Below, piece by piece: positions 16,501 through 22,710 of a stretch of DNA of 22,710 nucleotides (its first letter is position 1; each line of letters begins with the position of its first letter). A program made the position numbers and the translations under genes. The notes below the pieces were generated by a model. That model saw only the letters and a program-made list of their open reading frames with translations. It had not been told where the DNA came from and searched no databases. The DNA is from an uncultured Eubacterium sp. (GTDB lineage: Bacteria; Bacillota_A; Clostridia; Lachnospirales; Lachnospiraceae), in contig CANTHI010000005.1 of assembly GCA_947653505.1 (NCBI GenBank), forward strand, positions 1 to 22,710. Direction: 5' to 3'.

Positions 16501-18537
16501 CAGCTCCCTGACCGGCAGTTCCTGCGGCTTAGACACGCCAAGCATTTCAAAAAACGTCAGGGCATTTGGGATCTCCCCGCCCTTTTCCATCTCCTGTACC
16601 TGCAGCATGGACAGATGGCGGGAAAACCGCTCCAGATAAAAGCTGTCGATCTGGTCAAACTGGATCTTACGTCCCTTTTCTTCTCCCTGCAGGATTTCGT
16701 ACATGCCCTGAAATCTGGCCGTATTTTCGATCACAAAATCACACGCATTCGGCAGATCCTCATACCGTTCAGTCAGAATACAGGTCGTCAGGCCGGCTGC
16801 CGGATCTTTATCAAAAATATACCTGGCAATCAGCTCTCCTTCCAGAATGTGCAGATCCGAAATAAACAAAACATAATACGGCTTTGGCAGCTGATCTTTA
16901 TCGGTATAGTTTTCCTTCGCCTCTTCCAGTCTGGTACGGAATACTTTTGTCAGCTCGTAAAACACATCGCTGGCCTGTTCTGCGCCGCTGGCGCAATAAC
17001 GCGTTTTTTTGTCTTCGGACCATACATGCGGGAGCCATTTTGCAAACGCCCATTCTTTTTCTTCGTTGGAAGTCTCGCCGTCATAAATAAATCCCAGCTT
17101 TACATCCGTATAGCAGTTATTTGCCGCGATCTGCGCCGCCAGCAGCTTTGCGATCTCAACCGCTCCGGCTTTCTGCGGACCGCCTACGATACCGATCAGC
17201 GGATGCTTCGCCAGATCGGGCGCTACCGGCACATCATAGAGCACGTCAAAGTTTTCTTTAATAAAACGCGGCTTATCTGCCAGTTCATCTTTATAGAGTG
17301 AAAACTTTTCTTTCGGCGCCTGAATGGATATCTGAAATGGTACATTTCCCATCCCCAGCCGGTGTTTTAAATAATCTTTGTGCGTGGTATTGCGGTTCCA
17401 TAAAAGTCCGCTGCTCTCATCATAAGCCAGACAGGTCGCGGCATCCGGATACATGTCAGACAGGCTCCGGGAAGCGCTTTCATACCGTTCCCTGATCTCA
17501 TCTGTCTTCTGCAGCAGATACTCGCTGTAGCGGTCAAACCGCACCTGATTTTTTTCCGCATCCAGTTTTTTCTGATGGCGGATGTTCTGCACCGCCCAGA
17601 ATACGCCCAGTACTGCCGACGACACTGACATGACCAGTCCGGAATACATGGACATCGCGCTGCCGCCCGAAGATGGCGACATCATCAGCATACATCCCGC
17701 GATCATCGGAAGCGTCATCGTAAAGGACGGACCGATCGTAAGCAGCAGCGGCTGCGGTTTTTCCTGTTCCTGCTGTGGCGGAGCTTCGATCTCAATCTCG
17801 CCCCCGGTCAGCTCATGGAAGGTACGCGGAGATCTGTGATAAACCGTCTTTCCATGTGACAGCAGCGTCGTCTCCCGCACCTGCTTTGTATCTGCCGCCT
17901 GCTTTTTTGGCATCGGCTTTAGCTTCTGTGTCCGTATCCGCGCACCGCTTCCTTTGAGGTCTACGGCAAGGCAGCTTCCCAGATAAATCATGCGCAGCCC
18001 CATAATATCAATGCACGCTCCCGGACTTAACAGACGTTCCCTGTCAATCCGGTAAGAATTGACATAGGTCCCGTTTAAGCTGTTATTCAGCAGCTTAAAT
18101 CCGGCTCCTTCCCGCACAAACGCCGCATGTCTGCGGGAAACAAGCTTCATATAATCATACGAGATATCGTTATCCGCCTGCTCCCCGATCGTAATCTGGC
18201 TGACGCCTGCCAGCGAATATTTTTCATACGCATGAAACAGGGAGCCGGCATACTTTACTATTAATACAATCTCTTTTTCTTCTTCTATATACAGATTCAG
18301 CACATCCTGATCCGCCAGTCCATGCCCCTCATATGCCGTTGCATTTTTCCGGACGCTGTAATCCCTGCTCCGCTTAAAGCTCCATACATGATCCATGACT
18401 TCCAGATAGATATTTCTGTTTTTCTTTAAGTGGAAAAAATCACTGCGGAGCGTCAGGGTATAGTCTGCGTTATTGACAGACGGAAGCTGGTATTCCCGGA
18501 ATGCATCCTTCGAATATACTGATAAAATAATGTTCAT
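13549..18537 (-). CDS. essC: EssC/YukB-type type VII secretion ATPase
   Basis: The 1662-residue motor of the secretion system. Residues 1-100 are a divergent FHA-like fold and 110-190 a second FHA (SRRHA, NSLNGT, but IGEQ where GR is usual). A linker carries RETTLL (221-226). Two membrane spans lie at about 263-289 and 293-317. A degenerate ATPase-like region (about 440-620, GIVGGPQKAG) precedes D1, which has Walker A GTTGSGKS (719-726) and Walker B IIIDEF (D829, E830). D2 has GSIVSGKS (1162-1169) and VDN in place of DE (1262-1264). D3 has GAAHSGKT (1451-1458) and a weakened Walker B (D1549). This is the EssC order; S. aureus EssC is about 1480 residues, so this one is longer. GGAGG in the preceding gene's stop region serves as its ribosome binding site. 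Confidence 0.97.
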   Translation of the reverse strand: MNIILSVYSKDAFREYQLPSVNNADYTLTLRSDFFHLKKNRNIYLEVMDHVWSFKRSRDYSVRKNATAYEGHGLADQDVLNLYIEEEKEIVLIVKYAGSLFHAYEKYSLAGVSQITIGEQADNDISYDYMKLVSRRHAAFVREGAGFKLLNNSLNGTYVNSYRIDRERLLSPGACIDIMGLRMIYLGSCLAVDLKGSGARIRTQKLKPMPKKQAADTKQVRETTLLSHGKTVYHRSPRTFHELTGGEIEIEAPPQQEQEKPQPLLLTIGPSFTMTLPMIAGCMLMMSPSSGGSAMSMYSGLVMSVSSAVLGVFWAVQNIRHQKKLDAEKNQVRFDRYSEYLLQKTDEIRERYESASRSLSDMYPDAATCLAYDESSGLLWNRNTTHKDYLKHRLGMGNVPFQISIQAPKEKFSLYKDELADKPRFIKENFDVLYDVPVAPDLAKHPLIGIVGGPQKAGAVEIAKLLAAQIAANNCYTDVKLGFIYDGETSNEEKEWAFAKWLPHVWSEDKKTRYCASGAEQASDVFYELTKVFRTRLEEAKENYTDKDQLPKPYYVLFISDLHILEGELIARYIFDKDPAAGLTTCILTERYEDLPNACDFVIENTARFQGMYEILQGEEKGRKIQFDQIDSFYLERFSRHLSMLQVQEMEKGGEIPNALTFFEMLGVSKPQELPVRELWAKNRTYDNIRGMVGAKAGGVPCYLDVHEKYHGPHGLVAGTTGSGKSETLQTYMLSLAVNYSPDDIGFFIIDYKGGGMANLFDGLPHMVGQISNLSGNQVKRAMISIKSENRRRQRVFTEHGVNNINLYTRLYKNGEATLPVPHLFIIIDEFAELKREEPDFMRELISVAQVGRSLGVHMILATQKPSGTVDDNIWSNSKFRLCLRVQDRQDSNDMLHKPDAAYITQAGRCYLQVGNDEVYELFQSGYSGAAYEENVNMGNTEIAKMLSLNGTVEMTGNSAKLSQKQKVEYLWLEQLAGCMDLAQKAAKITLEECQSRQQLGRLVHAMYKAMWYEKLDYPVSRYNTDRLCDFLLLYKKIQAARPDRHMILMDMMEQSVSGKVRMPQKKEKTQLDAVKEYLAQMAQECGYQYHMQLWMPVLPSHIYLEEFAEYTSHCYKDGSWPAQSGSWSLEIAVGKIDDPANQNQMPLFLDVAKTGHLAVFGSIVSGKSTMMQTIAYALIHRYTPDMVNIYALDFSSKMMSALEEAPHVGGVMYENDTDKISKFFNMIGSILQERKMLLRGGNYSQYVQKNGVTMPAIVIFVDNYASFKEKTDENYEEIMITLSKEGVSQGIFLIVSGNGIGMNDVTSRVCENITVSYCLQLQEKYEYTDLLHTNLIEVLPESGLKGRGLTDYEGRILEFQAALAVKAENDYERMELIRAQCEEMKQAWTGKPARPVPEIPKKPVWSEFHELEEYKKLLADRQLLPVAYDMSNAQVYGIPLRQTYCYTVYGAAHSGKTNFLKVCLQAAMEKQGKVCVIDQESHDFHSYASAGIDYVEDDKGLYEFFTQLLPVFKERNQKKHELQRQDCEADEMYEVMSAYKPYFIFIADLKALVLMINDSEYDMKGFFKNILEKGSMHNIFFFGAISLKDHQEIFGDELYEAFTGYKTGIHFGGNTAENRVLNFEYIPYMEQTKVLPPGTGCLPDVMSEADTAKIAVPLARR

Positions 18538-18544
18538 CCAACCA

Positions 18545-18748
18545 TTACCTCCGCCTCTGGTTTACGAGCGAATCGTCCAGCGATCTTTTGACCTGCCGCT
18601 GCTGCGCAGATGTCTGGATCTGTTTTCTCAGCTTTCGTTTTCTGGACAGCATGACAATCACCGTTACCAGAACGACCAGCAAAATGATCTCATAGATAAA
18701 AATTGCCTGCTGTGACAACAAAAGCTGTGCAATATCTTCTATATTCAT
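18545..18748 (-). CDS. Single-span membrane protein (67 residues)
   Basis: A short N-terminal segment (MNIEDIAQLLLSQQA), one hydrophobic span (about 17-36) and a basic, Gln/Arg-rich cytoplasmic tail ending QRRR. The positive-inside rule puts the N terminus outside. GAGGG lies 4 nt before the ATG and the gene ends 7 nt before essC, so the two are coupled. No family is recognised. Its place directly before essC is where Firmicute loci carry small membrane components such as EssA or EssB, so it may be a reduced stand-in; this is inference. Confidence 0.8.
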   Translation of the reverse strand: MNIEDIAQLLLSQQAIFIYEIILLVVLVTVIVMLSRKRKLRKQIQTSAQQRQVKRSLDDSLVNQRRR

Positions 18749-18773
18749 AAGTCCCTCTCTTTTGCCGTATTTT

Positions 18774-19751
18774 TTACTGTACTTTTAATTCAAATACAAA
18801 TTCCTCATCTGCCAGCTGGATTCTGTCGCCGCTGCGGAGTCTGCATGCCTGATTTTCCATCAGTCGTTTTCCATTCACCGCGGTCCCGTTTACCGATCCC
18901 ATATCCTTTAAAAAGCAGTCATCCCCACGCCTTACAATCGCCGCGTGGTTTCTCCCAATCGAAGAATTGCCCGTGATACAGTATGTATTCTGGCTGGATC
19001 TTCCGATTTTTACCACATCACCGGAAAATACGGTTCGCTCTTTTGTCCGGACCCTGATCATCTGCATCACCTTTTTCTGCACGACAGGCTGTGGCTGCGC
19101 ATTGCCGCCGCTGCCCAGCATCACCGTATACTGCTCCATATCCTCAGGCTCAGTATCCTGCTCCAGCTGCTGCATGGCGCGGCTGCCTGCTCCCACGGCA
19201 CGTCCGCCCGAAGCCGCCTGCCCGATATACTGGCGGACATGCTCCAGCCGGTAATCTCCCTGCTGCAGATAGCTCTGAAAATCAATCAGATAGTCCGGTC
19301 CCATGCCGCCGTTTTTTTTCAGCTGCTGATAAATAATATCCTGAATCAGGGCAAAGAGGTTATCCGTCATATCTTTTGCACCCGTAACCGGCTGATACGC
19401 AAAGTACATCTTCAGCGTGCCTTCATCCAGAAAGATTGCATCCGGCTTCATCAGCAGATGATCCGGATACAATCCCCTGCCTTTTGCCGCAATCTCCACA
19501 TCCAGCATCTGTGTCATAATCTTCCAGAACGTTTTCTCGTCCAGACGGGTATCCTTTAAATATTTTTCCAGCGACAATGCACAGGGTGCTTCATACATCA
19601 GCTGTTTTTTTCCGTCATAAGAGATTTGAAAAAAACCAGGCACTGTATTTTTCAGCAGATAGTCGATTTCCCGCTCATTGATCTTTTCCCCCAGCGCCAG
19701 CTTTGCTTTTATCATTACATTAGAATTTTTTGTATGAATCCGATATTTCAT
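18774..19751 (-). CDS. DUF6382-like / FHA protein (possible EssB-like pseudokinase part)
   Basis: A soluble 325-residue protein. Residues about 5-170 match the general pattern of DUF6382, which is found with FHA domains in Clostridia. With its YEAPCALSLEKYL, helical middle and LYPDHLLMKPDAIFLDEGTLKMYFAYQP it also recalls the N-terminal pseudokinase domain of EssB/YukC. An acidic linker (about 195-215) contains EQYTVMLGS (T209). The FHA domain (about 240-322) has GRSS, GRNHAAI and GSVNGT; the usual pocket Ser is Gly266. No membrane span is present. It starts 18 nt after the kinase stop and is followed closely by the 67-residue membrane gene and essC. It is probably an adaptor between the kinase and the motor. 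The EssB parallel is a hypothesis for structure comparison. Confidence 0.88.
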   Translation of the reverse strand: MKYRIHTKNSNVMIKAKLALGEKINEREIDYLLKNTVPGFFQISYDGKKQLMYEAPCALSLEKYLKDTRLDEKTFWKIMTQMLDVEIAAKGRGLYPDHLLMKPDAIFLDEGTLKMYFAYQPVTGAKDMTDNLFALIQDIIYQQLKKNGGMGPDYLIDFQSYLQQGDYRLEHVRQYIGQAASGGRAVGAGSRAMQQLEQDTEPEDMEQYTVMLGSGGNAQPQPVVQKKVMQMIRVRTKERTVFSGDVVKIGRSSQNTYCITGNSSIGRNHAAIVRRGDDCFLKDMGSVNGTAVNGKRLMENQACRLRSGDRIQLADEEFVFELKVQ

Positions 19752-19769
19752 CTATCTCTTCCGTCCTTT

Positions 19770-21791
19770 TTACCTTCCGCCCTTTGATCTGTTTTCTGAC
19801 AATTTTTCAGTCTCTTCCCTGACTGCACGGCACAGACTGTCTCCCTCATAAAACTGTATCTGCTCCAGATCATAGTCTTTCAGAAAATCCAGATAAGTCG
19901 TCAGTTTATTTTCCTTATAGCTGTCCAGCACGCTCCGGTTCAGAGGCAGTCCTTCTCTGTTATTCATATACGCCGCACTCTGCATCCCTTCGCTCAGTAG
20001 CAGGGAAAGCAGTGTCATGCCGGCGTCCTCTCTGTTTTTATCCCCGCTCTTTTTTACCGCATATCTGTGTTCCATACTCCCGATCAGCTTCTCATCCCTG
20101 ACCAGCGGTACCGCTGTAAAATCTGTAGACGGCACTGCTTCCACCGTAACCGCTTCCACCGCGTCCATATCCGACATATCCCCCGCAATCCACGTAACCG
20201 GATCGTCCGGATTTTGAAATCTTGTAAAAATATCTTCGGTATCCGCATATCCCAGACTGCCGTTCCAGTCCGGCAGCGCATCCAGCTCCACAGCTGCCTG
20301 CGTACGGTCCGTCCTGGCCTGACTGCCGTACAGAATCCCTGTCTGCACCGCTGTCGGCAGCGCATAGACATCCCCGTCTTTCTCCAGACTGCCGATATAC
20401 AGATAATCCGATACATCCATCGTCCGCAGCAGTCTGGAAAGCTCTGTGCAGGGCTCCTGCTCCCAAAAGCTCTCATCCAGCCCATCCGTACAGAATACGT
20501 CCGGCAGGCTGCCCTGTGCCGCCGCTTCCCGTACCCTGTCCGCATACACTCCGCTGCTCACGGCTTCTGCCGTGACCGTAAGCTGTGGACATACCTGCTG
20601 CACACTTTCCTGCAGCGTCTGGATCAGAGATTCTGAGACATCTGCATCTGTGACAGAAAGCCACACCGATAATTCCTCTGCTTCCAGCTTTTCCACATCA
20701 ATCTTTCCCCTGCCGGAAAAGACCGTAAGGCCAAGCGCCAGCGTTCCTCCCGCGCCCAGAATCACCGCCGCCAGCACGACTGTCAGTATCCGTCTGATTT
20801 TCTTTTGTCTGCGCAGCTCTTCCTGCGGCACCAGCACTTTTTTATGATGGATCAGAGCTTCTTTAAACTCTCCGGCAGTCTGAAATCTGAGCCGCGGCTC
20901 CAAAGCCATCGCCTTAAAAACGATTCTCTGGAGATACTCGTCTGTATGTATACCAAAATCCCCGATCGCCCTGAGCTCATCGTTTACGACACGGTCTCTG
21001 GAATCGACCGGACGGACTCCCGTGAGCATTTCATAAAACACTGCTCCCGCCGCATAAATATCCATGTTCAGGCTCTGCACATCACCGGATGTATATTGCT
21101 CCGGCGGCGTATAGCCCGCCTTTACAACAACCGCTTCTGTACGCTCCGAGCCCTGCAGCCTCGCAGCGCCAAAATCAAACAGCTTGATTGTATCCGGCCC
21201 CGTCAGAAAGATGTTGTCCGGACTGATATCCTTATGTATGATATTATTTTTGTGGACCTTCTCCAGAGCTTCCAGCAGCGCAAGCATATATCCGCCCGCT
21301 TCCTCCGGCGAAAACCGCCGCTTTTTCAGTTCATCCTTCAAAAGCGGCGCATCCACATACTCCATAATGATATATGCGGTCTGGTTTTCCGCAAAATAAT
21401 CATAAACGTTCACAATATCCTGTTCTTTCGAAAAAAGCGCCATATTTCTGGCCTCTTCCAGAAAGCGGGCCAGCTGCTGCTGAAACTCCGCTTTCTTTTC
21501 ACCCGAAAAAATACCTACCTTTTTCTCTCCGCCAGCCCGGTTGACAAGGCCGGCCGGATAAAATTCCTTCACTGCCACAACCATCCGCAGCATGGCGTCA
21601 AACGCCTTATACGTAATACCAAAACCGCCGATCCCGATATTAAAACCGATCACATACCGTTTATGCAGCACCGTCCCGGGAGCAAGCTGATACGCCTGTT
21701 CCGGTTCACTCCCCTGCGCATAGCCACAGTGCGGACATACGCTCCGGCTGCCCTTTGTCTTAAAACACCAAAAACAGATTTTGCCTGCCAT
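19770..21791 (-). CDS. Receptor Ser/Thr kinase with solute-binding-protein-like ectodomain
   Basis: A 673-residue kinase. A zinc ribbon (CFWC, CPHC; 6-22) precedes a kinase domain (about 45-315) with IGIGGFG, VAVKEF (K75), HKD (D188) and DFG (D206), all needed for activity. A basic segment and a membrane span follow (about 333-358). The outside part (about 372-650) resembles family-1 extracellular solute-binding proteins: a first strand EELSVWLS, a helix ending in a VCPQLTVTAEAV strand, SGVYADRVREAAAQGSLPDV, DGDVYALPTAVQTGILYGSQ and a late MNNREGLPLNRSVLDSY. This is the fold that binds sugars or peptides for ABC importers, here fused to a kinase. The ATG at 21791 overlaps the preceding TGA (TGATG), so it is coupled; a GTG at 21794 is the alternative. 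It probably opens the phosphorylation pathway in response to an extracellular ligand. Confidence 0.95.
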   Translation of the reverse strand: MAGKICFWCFKTKGSRSVCPHCGYAQGSEPEQAYQLAPGTVLHKRYVIGFNIGIGGFGITYKAFDAMLRMVVAVKEFYPAGLVNRAGGEKKVGIFSGEKKAEFQQQLARFLEEARNMALFSKEQDIVNVYDYFAENQTAYIIMEYVDAPLLKDELKKRRFSPEEAGGYMLALLEALEKVHKNNIIHKDISPDNIFLTGPDTIKLFDFGAARLQGSERTEAVVVKAGYTPPEQYTSGDVQSLNMDIYAAGAVFYEMLTGVRPVDSRDRVVNDELRAIGDFGIHTDEYLQRIVFKAMALEPRLRFQTAGEFKEALIHHKKVLVPQEELRRQKKIRRILTVVLAAVILGAGGTLALGLTVFSGRGKIDVEKLEAEELSVWLSVTDADVSESLIQTLQESVQQVCPQLTVTAEAVSSGVYADRVREAAAQGSLPDVFCTDGLDESFWEQEPCTELSRLLRTMDVSDYLYIGSLEKDGDVYALPTAVQTGILYGSQARTDRTQAAVELDALPDWNGSLGYADTEDIFTRFQNPDDPVTWIAGDMSDMDAVEAVTVEAVPSTDFTAVPLVRDEKLIGSMEHRYAVKKSGDKNREDAGMTLLSLLLSEGMQSAAYMNNREGLPLNRSVLDSYKENKLTTYLDFLKDYDLEQIQFYEGDSLCRAVREETEKLSENRSKGGR

Positions 21792-22507
21792 CACGCATAC
21801 CAGAAATATCCTGCCCCATACAACAGCTGACCATCATCCGTCATCCAGATCACCGGCTGCAGCATCAGCGCGTAATCATACTGCTCATGCTCGTAATCGT
21901 TGGTAAATACAGCGACACATGGAAACGTCTGATCCTTTCCATCAAGAACACCAGCTGCTTCAAAATAAACTGTTGCCCCGGCGCTGTCTTCTTCTACCGC
22001 CACGATGTTACCGCATTTTTTATATACAACATCTTCCGCGTTTTCCGGCTTAATCTGCTTCAGAAAATCCTCCAGTCCTTTTTTCAGATTCTGGGATTTT
22101 ACTGTCACCTTTTTGCCACTGTCTGCGCTTTCCCATGTTTTCGAAAGCTTTCCAATATATTTACTTCCTTTTAACACATCTTTAACAACTGTAATCTGGC
22201 ATTCTTCCTTCTCTCCATCGATCTTTGCCGATACAACTGCCTTTCCTGGTTTCACCGCAGTCACGATACCACTTTTTGATACCTTTACAACCTTTGGATT
22301 GCTGGATGTCCATGCAGACGCCTTTTTATCTCCTGCCAGATCCAGCTTCGTCCCTTTCGCCACCTTCATATCACTGGATGTCGCAAAGTTGAACAACGCC
22401 AGCTTTGTAGCCGCCTCCACCCTGCATACACCAAAAAACAGAATCAAAAGCAGGCCTGCTGCAAATGTCAGAAAATATTTTGTCTTCCGCTCCGTTTGTA
22501 CTGTCAT
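21791..22507 (-). CDS. Secreted BIG2-domain protein
   Basis: A 238-residue exported protein and the first gene of the operon as seen here. The ATG at 22507 has GGAG 7 nt upstream; a GTG at 22543 would add 12 charged residues and lacks a site. A signal peptide (about 1-33, ending VEAAT) is followed by a BIG2 Ig-like domain (about 40-105, WTSSNPKVVKVSKSGIVTAVKPGKAVV) and a C-terminal half of unknown fold (about 110-238) ending in aromatic residues (GAGYFWYA). Its BIG2 sequence is like that of the DUF6273 protein at 5562-7436. Its stop overlaps the kinase start, so the outside protein and the receptor kinase are made together. A ligand-binding or kinase-ectodomain partner role is possible but unproven. 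Confidence 0.9.
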   Translation of the reverse strand: MTVQTERKTKYFLTFAAGLLLILFFGVCRVEAATKLALFNFATSSDMKVAKGTKLDLAGDKKASAWTSSNPKVVKVSKSGIVTAVKPGKAVVSAKIDGEKEECQITVVKDVLKGSKYIGKLSKTWESADSGKKVTVKSQNLKKGLEDFLKQIKPENAEDVVYKKCGNIVAVEEDSAGATVYFEAAGVLDGKDQTFPCVAVFTNDYEHEQYDYALMLQPVIWMTDDGQLLYGAGYFWYA

Positions 22508-22710
22508 TATACTTCTCCTTTCTTTATCCCCTTTTTGTTTCACATGAGGTTATAGTTTTGCTATCAAAAAGTGTACTTTTTGATAGTTGGTTTATAAATG
22601 TAATAAAGTCCCGGAAATGCCGTTTTTTAAGAAAAAAATCCTGTAATCATCCTATTTTTTTTACAATTTATTCAGGATATTACCAGATTTCGTTAAAAAA
22701 CCTTGCATCT
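22508..22710 (-). promoter_or_regulatory. AT-rich promoter region of the operon
   Basis: A non-coding AT-rich stretch upstream of the first gene. On the minus strand, TATAAA (22591-22596) and TATAAC (22549-22554) are -10 candidates on either side of the palindrome; neither has a convincing -35 at 16-18 nt. The region also has several A/T runs (22600-22700). I see no gene in it. The true promoter may lie here or beyond the window edge. Confidence 0.45.
22561..22586. promoter_or_regulatory. Perfect 26-bp palindrome, likely operator
   Basis: Arms CTATCAAAAAGT and ACTTTTTGATAG are exact reverse complements around a 2-nt centre (GT). The site lies 54 nt before the chosen start of the first gene and between two -10-like boxes, which is where a repressor or activator dimer would act. 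The stem is AT-rich and has no trailing GC stem/U-run pair, so a terminator is unlikely. It does not look like the direct-repeat sites typical of LytTR proteins, so the binding protein is unknown. Confidence 0.6.

Noticed and set aside
14914..17301. Long plus-strand frames (283 and 301 residues) opposite essC
   Set aside because: Rich in His/Arg/Cys with no domain pattern; antisense shadows of a well-supported ATPase gene.
22561..22586. The palindrome as an intrinsic terminator
   Set aside because: The stem is AT-rich, a hairpin would need a very small loop, and no separate U-run follows a GC stem.

Overview
The window reads as a chromosomal segment of an anaerobic low-to-mid-GC Firmicute, most likely a Clostridia/Lachnospiraceae-type gut bacterium. 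This rests on strong GGAGG-type ribosome binding sites, zinc-ribbon Ser/Thr kinases, BIG2 and DUF6273-like secreted proteins, and a BspA-type leucine-rich-repeat protein. The taxonomic call comes from family content only. Every convincing gene lies on the minus strand, so transcription runs from high to low coordinates. The genes are tightly packed, often overlapping or with a ribosome binding site inside the preceding stop region.

In transcription order: 22710-22508 is an AT-rich leader with a perfect 26-bp palindrome. Next come a secreted BIG2 protein (22507-21791), a membrane Ser/Thr kinase whose outside domain resembles an ABC-transporter solute-binding protein (21791-19770), a DUF6382-like/FHA protein (19751-18774), a 67-residue single-span membrane protein (18748-18545), the type VII secretion motor EssC (18537-13549), a LytTR regulator with a degenerate receiver (13542-12793), an unknown 220-residue protein (12824-12162) and the ubiquitin-like YukD/EsaB (12165-11917). 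A block of small helical proteins follows: five WXG100 proteins and one WXG-less relative (11778-9627). Then come a membrane-anchored FHA protein with a dead trypsin-like ectodomain (9570-7816), a second WXG-less helical protein (7787-7464), a secreted DUF6273/BIG2 protein (7436-5562), a PP2C phosphatase (5485-4475), a zinc-ribbon FHA protein (4461-3808) and a PASTA-domain Ser/Thr kinase (3783-1501). After a 170-nt gap, a BspA-like repeat protein starts at 1330 and runs off the left edge.

Taken together this is a type VII (ESX/Ess/Yuk-like) secretion locus with a complete phospho-signalling module built in: two apparently active kinases with different outside sensors, one apparently active phosphatase and four FHA-bearing proteins including the motor. 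It resembles in concept the threonine-phosphorylation pathway that controls some type VI systems. The usual Firmicute partners EsaA/YueB, EssA and full-length EssB/YukC are not visible, and no LXG toxin is present in the window. The most unusual parts are the kinase with a solute-binding-like ectodomain, the inactive-protease FHA protein, and the fact that each FHA domain lacks part of the classical phosphothreonine pocket.
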